A DNA stretch of 6,108 bases, taken from positions 1 through 6,108 of the forward strand of contig CANQLQ010000127.1 in NCBI GenBank assembly GCA_947624755.1, written 5' to 3'. The notes below the pieces were generated by a model, which worked only from the letters and a program-made list of their open reading frames with translations, was not told the origin of the DNA and did not search any database. Position 1 is the stretch's first letter. Every line of letters starts with the position of its first letter. The position numbers and the translations under genes were made by a program. Shown here piece by piece: positions 1 through 6,049 of the stretch. Source of the DNA: an uncultured Clostridia bacterium. Lineage in GTDB: Bacteria > Bacillota > Clostridia > Oscillospirales > Acutalibacteraceae.

Positions 1-10
1 ATAGACTTCT

Positions 11-271
11 TTTCGCGGGGTTCATTTGACGTTAAATATAAATTTGTCCCGCGTAACTCCTGCGGGCGATGCCCGTGGGCGACCACACGGGGTCGCCCCT
101 ACGCGTGCATTTGTGTTAGTATCAAAACTTATATAAATCTTTCCCATACAAGTCCTGCGGACGATGCCTGCTAATTATAATTTTTACAGTTAACAACGCA
201 AGTCGTTTCGCGGCGTAAGAGTAAAAGCCTGTATAAACTACTTCGCGTAATTCCTGCGGGCGATGCCCGCC
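11..271 (+). repeat. Composite hairpin-repeat array, left copy
   Basis: This array is built from recurring modules. A hairpin module beginning TCCTGCGG occurs at 58, 153 and 252. The first and third contain a GGGC-GAT-GCCC stem-loop; the middle one (TCCTGCGGACGATGCCTGC) no longer pairs well. A second hairpin, GGGCGACC/GGTCGCCC, lies at 77-98. A non-hairpin block at 188-227 contains CGCAAGTCGTTTCGCGGCG. The mark TTTCGCGG occurs at 11 and 206, each time 46-47 nt before a TCCTGCGG, so the left edge is probably the end of a further unit of about 195 bp. The same order returns inverted at 5910-6108. No transposase or ORF lies inside. REP/BIME- or MITE-like is my best description; no named family is claimed. 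Confidence 0.85.
50..105 (+). repeat. Three-way-junction hairpin module
   Basis: An outer stem, CGCGTA (50-55) with TACGCG (100-105), encloses two hairpins. The first is CGGGC-GAT-GCCCG (63-75). The second is GGGCGACC (77-84) with GGTCGCCC (91-98) around a 6-nt loop. As single-stranded DNA or RNA this would fold into a compact cloverleaf-like junction. The inverted copy at 6050-6105 differs at only one position, which lies in the loop of the second hairpin. The pairing is seen directly; whether it forms or acts in the cell is unknown. Confidence 0.8.
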
Positions 272-446
272 TGAGCGTTAGATTTAATCAGAGCTTCCTT
301 AATAACCTTAATTACGTTTCGGTCATATTTTTTACTATGTTTTTGCAAATATACCTTTAAATTTTAGCTCAAAAGCAAAAATGTATTTCGGACAAAAAAA
401 TAAGGAGCTTTCGCAAATAAATATTTTTTGAAAAATCCATTGTAAA
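272..446. other. AT-rich spacer with no recognisable gene
   Basis: Between the repeat array and the terminator I see no supportable gene. The longest item considered is a 23-codon leftward ORF at 369-440, which lacks a ribosome binding site and resembles no family I know. Short A and T runs are frequent. An AAGGAG at 402-407 has no start codon at a suitable distance downstream. Confidence 0.6.
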
Positions 447-450
447 TAAT

Positions 451-491
451 AAACAAAAAATCCAGAGAAAGTTTAACCTAATCTCTGAATT
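451..491 (-). terminator. Intrinsic terminator after rlmH (possibly bidirectional)
   Basis: Read leftward, AATTCAGAGA (491-482) pairs with TCTCTGGATT (468-459). This gives a 10-bp stem with one G-U pair and a 13-nt loop, followed at once by a U-rich tract (TTTTTTGTTT, 460-451). It lies 57 nt past the rlmH stop, where the walJ-rlmH transcript should end. Read rightward, the stem is followed by TTTTTG, so it may also stop transcription coming from the repeat array. Confidence 0.8.
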
Positions 492-547
492 TTTGTTATT
501 ATTGTACAAGCTATTCATGATTTGTTAATGCCATGCGCCTTGAATAC

Positions 548-1030
548 TTATTTGTGGTATTTTGTGCCGGCTGAAATCTGAGCGGCTCTGTAAATTTGTT
601 CAAGAAGCATAACTCTTGCAAGCTGATGAGGAAAGGTCATTTTGCTCATTGAAAGCTTGACATGGCTTTTCGCTTTGACTTCGTCGCACAGACCGAATGA
701 ACCGCCGATAATAAACACAACACGGCTTATGCCCGAAACTGCAAGCTTGTCAAGCTGACTGCTGAGTTCGGTTGAAGAATACTGCTTGCCTTCAATGCAC
801 ATCGAGTAAACTTTTGCGCCGTTCGGAATTTTTTCCAAAATTGCTTTTCCTTCGGCTTTGAGCGCATTTTCAATTTCTTTCGGTGTCGGATTGTCCGAAA
901 GCTTTTCTGGCGTAAGCTCAATAATGTTCAATTTTAAAAGACCGGAAAGTCTTTTTTTGTATTCCTCACAGGCATCACAAAGATATTTTTCTTTGAGCTT
1001 ACCGACGCAGATTACCGTAACATTTACCAT
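548..1030 (-). CDS. rlmH: 23S rRNA (pseudouridine-1915 N3)-methyltransferase RlmH
   Basis: RlmH is a small SPOUT-class methyltransferase that uses S-adenosylmethionine to methylate N3 of pseudouridine 1915 in helix 69 of 23S rRNA, acting on assembled ribosomes in the cytoplasm. The protein has 160 residues, against about 155-160 for the family. It shows the glycine-rich cofactor-binding stretch FIIGGSFG (106-113), the segment FPHQLARVMLLEQIYRA (133-149) that forms part of the SPOUT knot, and the typical YHK carboxyl end. The ATG start lies 2 nt beyond the walJ stop. Its ribosome binding site (TGAGG, 1039-1043) is inside the walJ coding end, 8 nt before the start, so the two genes are very probably co-transcribed and translated together. 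A terminator follows at 451-491. The protein looks intact. Confidence 0.97.
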   Translation of the reverse strand: MVNVTVICVGKLKEKYLCDACEEYKKRLSGLLKLNIIELTPEKLSDNPTPKEIENALKAEGKAILEKIPNGAKVYSMCIEGKQYSSTELSSQLDKLAVSGISRVVFIIGGSFGLCDEVKAKSHVKLSMSKMTFPHQLARVMLLEQIYRAAQISAGTKYHK

Positions 1031-1032
1031 TG

Positions 1033-1827
1033 TCAGAACCTCACTATATCACCAAGGTTTTCTTTCGGATTTACCTTCAAAGTATAGTCTCTGTCAAGAA
1101 CGGCGCCTGTTTCGCAAATCGCCGCATAGCTTGTCTGATACGCAAGGTCGGGAATGTTGTTCTTTTCGCTTAAATGGCCGAGAAAAAGCCTCGTTGTTCC
1201 TCTTTCAACGAGTTGAGAAACAGCCTCGGAGCAAGCCTCGTTTGAAAGATGTCCTCTGTCCGATAAAATTCTTCTTTTAAGATAATACGGATATATTCCG
1301 TTTTCAAGCATTCCGATATCGTGGTTGGATTCAATCATTACAAGGTCACAGCCGATTAGATTATTCATAATCTTATTCGTCATACAGCCGATATCCGTTG
1401 CGACTGCCGCTTTTCTTTCATCGGGAAATTCGACCGTAAAACCACAGCTTTCGTTGCCGTCGTGGGGTGTTTCAAAGCTTTGGACGATAAGGTCGCCGAC
1501 TTGTGTTTTATCGTTTCTTCCGATAATGTGGCAGGGAAATTTTCCGTTTAATATTTCCGCTTCTGCAAGCCCTTCCATAGTACCTTCGGTTGCATAAACC
1601 GGTATGCCGAAAGAAGAGGCAAGCAAACGTATTCCTCTGATGTGGTCGGTATGTTCGTGCGTTACAAAGATTGCGGAAATTTTTGAAGGGTCAATATCTC
1701 TTGAAATAAGAGCCTCTTTGATTCTCTTTGCGCTGACGCCGGCGTCAATAAGTATTCCGGTTTTGCCGGAAGCTATATAAGTGGAATTTCCCGAGCTGGA
1801 AGAAAAAAGAGAGCAAAATTTTGCCAA
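1033..1827 (-). CDS. walJ: MBL-fold metallo-hydrolase, WalJ/YycJ family
   Basis: This 264-residue cytoplasmic protein belongs to the metallo-beta-lactamase fold hydrolases. It starts with the family-type strand and loop SLFSSSSGNSTYI (6-18) and carries the metal-binding motif THEHTDH (56-62: H57, H59, D61, H62). Further likely ligands are H122 (ETPHDGN), D145 (VATDIG) and H218 (FLGHLS). SDRGHLSN (189-196) is typical of YycJ/WalJ. In Bacillus, walJ lies in the walRK operon and has been linked to coordinating cell division with replication; the substrate is not settled, and exonuclease activity has been proposed. No walRK genes are present here. The start is TTG at 1825-1827, chosen because it gives the usual family amino terminus and has AGGA at 1837-1840, 9 nt upstream. 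A weak promoter (TTGCGA 1873-1878, TATATT 1849-1854, 18-nt spacer) might serve it, but readthrough from murA is equally possible. Confidence 0.93.
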   Translation of the reverse strand: MAKFCSLFSSSSGNSTYIASGKTGILIDAGVSAKRIKEALISRDIDPSKISAIFVTHEHTDHIRGIRLLASSFGIPVYATEGTMEGLAEAEILNGKFPCHIIGRNDKTQVGDLIVQSFETPHDGNESCGFTVEFPDERKAAVATDIGCMTNKIMNNLIGCDLVMIESNHDIGMLENGIYPYYLKRRILSDRGHLSNEACSEAVSQLVERGTTRLFLGHLSEKNNIPDLAYQTSYAAICETGAVLDRDYTLKVNPKENLGDIVRF

Positions 1828-1880
1828 ATTTATCAGTCCTTAAAATGTAATATACACTATAATATTAGGCTTTCGCAACA

Positions 1881-2017
1881 GAGGGGCGGCCCTATGTGGT
1901 CGCCCCCAAAACAATTTTAATTTTAAGAAAAGAACCAACCTTTACAAACAGTCTTTTTCCGAAAGCACAGACCGGTCTATAGGCGAAGCGACTTGCGTTA
2001 TAAACTATAAAAGTTTT
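1881..2017 (-). repeat. Rearranged, decayed copy of the hairpin repeat
   Basis: This lies in the 280-nt gap between murA and walJ and holds two modules of the family seen at the window ends. At 1883-1906 GGGGCGGCC pairs with GGTCGCCCC around the loop CTATGT; one A-U pair of the other copies is now G-U, so the stem stays closed. At 1983-2012 the non-hairpin block GCGAAGCGACTTGCGTT and its A/T-rich tail match 5973-6002 at 27 of 30 positions. The order of the two modules is reversed compared with the right-hand copy, and the TCCTGCGG hairpin is missing. A perfect 10-bp palindrome, AGACCGGTCT, lies between them at 1969-1978. Confidence 0.75.
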
Positions 2018-2107
2018 AATCGGCGGAAACAGTACCTACACAATTTATAAATAATTAAATTGCAAAAGTCCCGTTTTTTGGCAAACGCCTAATAAATAAT
2101 CGCTCGC
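2018..2107. other. murA 3' region without a clear terminator
   Basis: Two weak dyads occur past the murA stop: CGTTT/AAACG (2072-2076 with 2083-2087) and CAATTTA/TAAATTG (2041-2047 with 2056-2062). Neither is followed by a U-tract in the leftward direction. murA transcripts may therefore continue toward walJ through the repeat, or end by another route. Confidence 0.45.
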
Positions 2108-3400
2108 TTAGCCAGCAGCATGATTTTTGTTTTCTTCATCATCTGCAAAATTTTTACGGTAAATATCTGCACCGAGTTCTCTGAATTTTTCGACATAGTT
2201 TTCATAGCCCCGGTCGATATAGTCAATATCTTCAATTTCAGTCGTTCCCCTTGCACAAAGTCCGGCAATAATCATTGCCGCGCCTGCACGAAGGTCGTCT
2301 GCACGCACCGGAGCGCCGGTAAGTTCGGATACACCCTGGAAAACGGCGATTGTTCCGTCAACTTGAACATTAGCGCCCATTCTGATAAGCTGGTCTGCAT
2401 ATCTGAAGCGGTTATCCCAAACTCCTTCGGAAACAATACTCGTTCCGTTGGCAATTGAAAGAAGCACGCTTATCTGCGGCTGCATATCGGTAGGAAATCC
2501 CGGGTGAGGCATGGTTTTGACGTTGATATGTTTAAACTTTCCGTTTGATTCAACTCTTATACTTTCGTCATACTCTGTTATCATTACACCGCATTCTATA
2601 AGCTTTGCCGAAATCGACTCAAGGTGCTTCGGGATAACATTTTTAATAAGGACATCTCCGCCTGTAACTGCGGCGGCAAGCATATATGTTCCCGCCTCGA
2701 TTTGGTCAGGGATAATTGAATAAGTGCAGCCGTGAAGTTCTTTTACGCCGTGAATTTTGATAACATCTGTACCTGCGCCCCTTACGTCTGCGCCCATTGC
2801 GTTAAGAAAGTTTGCAAGGTCAACGATGTGCGGTTCTTTGGCGGCATTTTCAATAATTGTAAGTCCTCTTGCCTTAACTGCGGCAAGCATGATGTTGATG
2901 GTTGCGCCGACCGAAACCTTATCCATATAAACCGCGCTGCCGATGAGAGTATCGGCATAGGCATTTATCATTGCGTTTTCAACCGTTGCCGTTGCGCCGA
3001 GAAGCTCAAAGCCTTTAATGTGAAGGTCAATAGGTCTTACACCAAAGTTGCAGCCGCCGGGAAGGGCAACCTTCGCACGCTTGAAACGACCGAGAAGCGC
3101 ACCGATAAGGTAATAGGAAGCGCGAAGCTTCTTTGCCATTTCATAAGGCACAATGTAGGAATTTACACCCCTGGTATCAATTTCAATTGCGTGTTTGTTT
3201 ATCATTCTGATTGACGCGCCCATATTGTTTAAAATTTTTATCATACAGGAAACGTCGCTTATATTCGGTATGTTTTCAATGCGGCATACGTCCTGGCAAA
3301 GTAGGGTTGCGGGAATAATGGCAACAGCAGCGTTTTTTGCGCCGCTTATTTCAACTTCACCGGATAATCTGTTACCGCCATGGATAACCAGCTTTTCCAA
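2108..3400 (-). CDS. murA: UDP-N-acetylglucosamine 1-carboxyvinyltransferase MurA
   Basis: MurA transfers enolpyruvate from phosphoenolpyruvate to UDP-N-acetylglucosamine, the first committed step of peptidoglycan synthesis, in the cytoplasm. The protein has 430 residues, close to the usual length, and should form the two-domain inside-out barrel fold. Visible active-site residues are K22 and N23 (GAKNA), R93 (KLRASY), the catalytic loop cysteine C117 in LPGGCNFGVRPIDLH with R122, the base D305 in PGFPTDMQ, and R397 in IDRGYE. C117 is the residue fosfomycin alkylates, so the enzyme is of the sensitive type by this criterion. The last 12 or so residues are a charged, variable tail. The start is TTG at 3398-3400, preceded by a strong AGAGGAG 6 nt upstream (3407-3413), and it gives the family amino terminus MEKLVIHGG. 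Firmicutes often have two murA paralogues; which one this is cannot be decided here. Confidence 0.97.
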   Translation of the reverse strand: MEKLVIHGGNRLSGEVEISGAKNAAVAIIPATLLCQDVCRIENIPNISDVSCMIKILNNMGASIRMINKHAIEIDTRGVNSYIVPYEMAKKLRASYYLIGALLGRFKRAKVALPGGCNFGVRPIDLHIKGFELLGATATVENAMINAYADTLIGSAVYMDKVSVGATINIMLAAVKARGLTIIENAAKEPHIVDLANFLNAMGADVRGAGTDVIKIHGVKELHGCTYSIIPDQIEAGTYMLAAAVTGGDVLIKNVIPKHLESISAKLIECGVMITEYDESIRVESNGKFKHINVKTMPHPGFPTDMQPQISVLLSIANGTSIVSEGVWDNRFRYADQLIRMGANVQVDGTIAVFQGVSELTGAPVRADDLRAGAAMIIAGLCARGTTEIEDIDYIDRGYENYVEKFRELGADIYRKNFADDEENKNHAAG

Positions 3401-3557
3401 AAATATCTCCTCTTTCCGTTTTCAATTGAACGCTTTTTGGCGTTCTTTTAACCGGAAAAATAAATTTCCATTATGTAAGCCAAATAAATAACATCGGCTA
3501 TTGGCGAACAAATTTTCGCAAAAACAGAGTGTACAAGGCGCACTCTTTCATTAAACC
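3401..3557 (-). promoter_or_regulatory. Long, fold-prone murA leader
   Basis: If transcription begins near 3557, the untranslated leader is about 157 nt. Dyads in order from the 5' end are AGAGTG/CACTCT (3546-3541 with 3531-3526) followed by GTTTTTG, GCGAA/TTCGC (3519-3515 with 3508-3504), and a two-tier hairpin nearest the gene. The last has an outer stem of TTTCCGGTT (3458-3450) with AACGGAAA (3420-3413), one C bulged, and an inner stem of GAACGC/GCGTTC (3445-3440 with 3433-3428). The outer stem ends directly against the AGAGGAG ribosome binding site. No T-box or riboswitch core that I know is recognisable. Confidence 0.4.
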
Positions 3558-3563
3558 TTATGT

Positions 3564-3573
3564 ATTATACCAT
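3564..3573 (-). promoter_or_regulatory. murA promoter, extended -10
   Basis: Read leftward, the sequence is ATGGTATAAT: a perfect TATAAT -10 (3569-3564) with the TG of an extended -10 one base upstream. The -35 position at about 3587-3592 (TTTTCT) is a poor match, as is common for extended -10 promoters. The predicted start of transcription is near 3557. Confidence 0.7.
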
Positions 3574-3638
3574 TCAAAACCAAAAAAGAAAAGGGCTTTT
3601 TCATATTTTGGTAAAACAAACAAAAAAATAATAGAGGT

Positions 3639-3701
3639 TTATGTTATTTTTGACAAACTTTTTCTATTTTCAACATAACAGTTGTTCTTGTCGTTGTTCT
3701 T
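3639..3701. promoter_or_regulatory. Dyad and direct repeat between the divergent promoters
   Basis: TTATGTT (3639-3645) and AACATAA (3672-3678) form a 7-bp dyad with a 26-nt gap. Just to its right the 9-mer GTTGTTCTT occurs twice (3681-3689 and 3693-3701), a 12-bp period, close to one helical turn. Both lie between the murA and rarA promoters, where an operator could act. The DNA is very AT-rich, so chance is a real alternative. Confidence 0.25.
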
Positions 3702-3771
3702 ATTCTTTACCTTTTTTACAGTTAAACTCAAAAGAAATTAATCCTTTTTTCATATGTTTTGGTTAATATGA

Positions 3772-3800
3772 TTTACATATTTTTCTATTTATGGTAAAAT
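3772..3800 (+). promoter_or_regulatory. rarA promoter, sigma-A type
   Basis: TTTACA (3772-3777) and TAAAAT (3795-3800) are separated by exactly 17 nt, each one base from the consensus hexamer. Transcription would start near 3807, about 30 nt before the TTG start of rarA, and should include the coupled phosphatase gene. Confidence 0.75.
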
Positions 3801-3836
3801 TATATAACAATAAATTGTTTTAGGGAAGTAAGCAAA

Positions 3837-5096
3837 TTGAAAGCACCACTCGCAGACAGAATAAGACCTAAGACCGTTGACGAAATGGTAGGTCAAAGAC
3901 ATCTTCTTGAAAAAGGAAAAGCGCTTAGAAATATAATAGATTCCGGGGACCTGCCAAACCTTATTTTCTACGGACCGTCCGGTATAGGCAAAACAACGCT
4001 TGCGTCTGTTATTGCACGAAACACCAACCGTAAATTTTACAAGCTAAACGGCACTTCGGCGTCAACGGCGGACATAAAAGACATCGTATCTCAAATAGAT
4101 ACCCTTGCCGCTATGAACGGAATATTGCTTTACCTTGACGAAATTCAGTATTTCACAAAAAAACAGCAGCAGACTCTTCTTGACTATATTGAAAAAGGCG
4201 AGATAACCCTTATAGCTTCAACAACAGAAAATCCATACTTCTACATACACAATGCCATTCTCAGCCGTTCAACTGTTTTTGAGTTCAAAAGCGTAACTGC
4301 CGAAGATATAATTCCCGCCGTAAAACGCGCATTTAAATTTCTTGAAGAAGAAAAAAATATAGAAATTAATGTTGAAGACGGCGTTATAAAACACATAGCT
4401 TACGCTTGCGGCGGAGACGTCAGAAAAGCCATGAATTCGGTCGAGCTTTCGCTTCTTAGCACAGCGGAAAAAGACGGAAAATATTTCATCACACTTGAAA
4501 AAGCAAAAGAGCTTACCCAAAAAAGCTCAATGAAATATGACCGTGACGGTGACGAACACTATGATATTCTTTCGGCTTTTCAAAAATCTATGCGCGGTTC
4601 GGACTCAAATGCCGCTTTGCACTATCTTGCAAGACTGCTCGAAGCCGGCGATATGCCGTCGGCAATGAGAAGGCTTATGGTCTGCGCCTGCGAGGACGTC
4701 GGGCTTGCTTATCCGCAAATTATTCCAATCATAAAAGCTGCCGTTGACGCCGCCTTAATGCTCGGTCTGCCCGAAGCGAGAATACCTCTTGCCGACGCTG
4801 TTGTTCTCGTCTGCAACAGTCCGAAGTCCAATTCCGCTTATCTTGCCTATGATGCGGCGGCTTCGGATATCAGAAAAGGCAAAAGCGGCCCCATACCGAG
4901 ACAGCTGCAAAACAAGCACTATGACGGAGAGGACAACCAAAACAAAGGGCAGTTCTATCTTTATCCCCACGATTATCCTAATCATTATATCCCTCAGCAG
5001 TATTTGCCCGATGAAATCAAAGACCGTGTTTATTATATTCCGGGCGAAAACAAAACTGAACAGGCATTTGTCAAATATTGGAAAAATATCAAATGA
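3837..5096 (+). CDS. rarA: Replication-associated recombination protein RarA (MgsA), AAA+ ATPase
   Basis: RarA is a cytoplasmic AAA+ ATPase related to clamp-loader subunits and to eukaryotic WRNIP1/Mgs1. It acts at stalled replication forks and single-strand DNA ends. The protein has 419 residues, in the normal range. The amino terminus PLADRIRPKTVDEMVGQ (4-20) is typical. Walker A is GPSGIGKT (46-53), Walker B LLYLDEIQYF (97-106) with D101 and E102, sensor 1 STTEN (128-132), the arginine finger R144 in LSRS, and sensor 2 R196 in GGDVRKAMN. The carboxyl half holds the tetramerisation region, including YDRDGDEHYD (234-243), RGSDSNAALHYLARLLEAGD (253-272) and CEDVGLAYPQ (285-294). The start is TTG at 3837 with AGGGA at 3822-3826, 10 nt upstream; it gives the family amino terminus and no ATG fits. 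Many RarA proteins have DEIHRF where this has DEIQYF. The stop overlaps the next gene. Confidence 0.96.
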   Translation: MKAPLADRIRPKTVDEMVGQRHLLEKGKALRNIIDSGDLPNLIFYGPSGIGKTTLASVIARNTNRKFYKLNGTSASTADIKDIVSQIDTLAAMNGILLYLDEIQYFTKKQQQTLLDYIEKGEITLIASTTENPYFYIHNAILSRSTVFEFKSVTAEDIIPAVKRAFKFLEEEKNIEINVEDGVIKHIAYACGGDVRKAMNSVELSLLSTAEKDGKYFITLEKAKELTQKSSMKYDRDGDEHYDILSAFQKSMRGSDSNAALHYLARLLEAGDMPSAMRRLMVCACEDVGLAYPQIIPIIKAAVDAALMLGLPEARIPLADAVVLVCNSPKSNSAYLAYDAAASDIRKGKSGPIPRQLQNKHYDGEDNQNKGQFYLYPHDYPNHYIPQQYLPDEIKDRVYYIPGENKTEQAFVKYWKNIK

Positions 5097-5896
5097 AAGC
5101 AGGCGCTCATATGAGAAAAATTAAACTTAGCGGTGCGAACAATGCCCGTGATTTTGGCGAAACGGTCAACAAAGAAGGCAAAAAGATAAAAAGCGGCTGT
5201 TTTCTGAGAAGCGAACGCCTGAGCAATATTTCCGACACGGACGCAAGCATTCTTTTCGGACGGTACAACCTTCGTACCGTAATTGACCTTCGCACCAATG
5301 TTGAAAGAGCGGACGACCCTGACAAAGAAATATGGGGAGTAAAGAATATTCACGTTCCGCTTTTCAATGAAGAAGTATTGGGTATTACTCACGAAAACAA
5401 TATTGACAAAAGAAAAATGCTCGATAACCTGCCTGACCTTAAAGAGCTTTACAAGGTTCTTGTGCTTGACGAAAACTGTGTTCCTGCGCTGAAAAAAGTT
5501 TTTGAAATCATTACAAGCGCAAAAGACGGGGAAGCTGTTCTTTGGCATTGTACGGAAGGTAAGGACAGGTGCGGTCTTGTTTCGGCTTTATTTTTGTTTA
5601 TGCTCGATGTTGATAAAGAGGTTATAATTGAAGATTATCTTCTGACTAACGAAGCGGCGGAAAAAAGAGCGAGAAAGTATCGCTTTCTTGTAAAATATCT
5701 ACTTCGTCAACCGGAAAAAGCCGACATTGTTTATGATTTATACAGGGCAAAGGCAGAATATATTGATAACGCTCTCGATGCTGTTGAAGAAACCTACGGC
5801 AGTATTGACTCTTTTCTCAGAGATAGACTTGGGATAACCGACGAAATCAAAGAGAAAATGAAAAAGAGATATCTTTGCAGAGACTCCGGCAAATAA
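5093..5896 (+). CDS. Tyrosine-protein phosphatase-like protein (Y_phosphatase3 type)
   Basis: A probable cytoplasmic cysteine-dependent phosphatase of 267 residues. Near its start it has SGANNARDFGE (13-23), matching the family's N-x-RD-x-G box, then FLRSERLSN (37-45) and VIDLRT (63-68). The phosphate-binding loop is HCTEGKDRCG (152-161), with nucleophile C153 and arginine R159 in the C-x5-R pattern; the last part is usually DRTG. No signal peptide or membrane segment is seen. The family includes protein tyrosine/serine phosphatases and lipid phosphatases with a GKDR loop; the substrate here is unknown. I chose ATG 5093 because it overlaps the rarA stop as ATGA, the usual sign of translational coupling. 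ATG 5111 (261 residues) and TTG 5078 (272 residues) are in the same frame. A functional link to rarA is not implied by family knowledge. Confidence 0.88.
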   Translation: MKAGAHMRKIKLSGANNARDFGETVNKEGKKIKSGCFLRSERLSNISDTDASILFGRYNLRTVIDLRTNVERADDPDKEIWGVKNIHVPLFNEEVLGITHENNIDKRKMLDNLPDLKELYKVLVLDENCVPALKKVFEIITSAKDGEAVLWHCTEGKDRCGLVSALFLFMLDVDKEVIIEDYLLTNEAAEKRARKYRFLVKYLLRQPEKADIVYDLYRAKAEYIDNALDAVEETYGSIDSFLRDRLGITDEIKEKMKKRYLCRDSGK

Positions 5897-5912
5897 TTTA
5901 ATACCGAATACG

Positions 5913-5927
5913 GTGGGCATCGCCCAC
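5913..5927 (+). repeat. Hairpin just past the phosphatase stop
   Basis: GTGGGC-ATC-GCCCAC forms a 6-bp stem with a 3-nt loop, starting 17 nt after the stop codon. It is the terminal module of the right array. There is no U-tract after it, so it is not a standard intrinsic terminator, but a hairpin here could protect the transcript's 3' end, as REP elements do. I see no other terminator for the rarA operon before the window ends. Confidence 0.6.
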
Positions 5928-6049
5928 AGGAATTACGCAGGGTAGATTTATGTATACTTTTACTCTTACGCCGCGAAACGACTTGCGTTGTTAACTATAA
6001 AATTTTTGTAAGCAGGAATCGTCCGCAGGAATTATACGGAGAATAAGCT

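Noticed and set aside
58..271. CRISPR array
   Set aside because: The repeats are palindromic modules spaced 95-99 nt apart with related sequence between them; there are no unique short spacers and no cas genes.
369..440. 23-codon leftward ORF downstream of the rlmH terminator
   Set aside because: No ribosome binding site, A/T-driven composition and no recognisable features.
858..1280. Rightward open frame opposite rlmH and walJ
   Set aside because: It overlaps two well-supported genes on the other strand, has no recognisable motif and is best explained as a shadow.
2041..2087. Dyads as a murA terminator
   Set aside because: The stems are only 5-7 bp and AT-rich, and no U-tract follows in the direction of murA transcription.
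2732..3214. 160-codon rightward open frame opposite murA
   Set aside because: Its composition follows the murA antisense, rich in Cys and Asn, with no domain; murA is complete with all catalytic residues.
3401..3557. T-box or known riboswitch in the murA leader
   Set aside because: I find no T-box sequence (AGGGUGGNACCGCG type) or other conserved aptamer core.
3650..3679. A second rightward promoter beginning with TTGACA
   Set aside because: The -35 is perfect but the best -10 at 18 nt (CATAAC) is poor, and a much better promoter lies closer to rarA.
5078..5092. TTG at 5078 as the phosphatase start
   Set aside because: It adds five residues inside rarA with a poor ribosome binding site; ATG at 5093 gives the standard 4-nt coupling overlap.
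5033..5548. 171-codon leftward open frame opposite the rarA end and the phosphatase
   Set aside because: It covers two supported genes and shows no family features.
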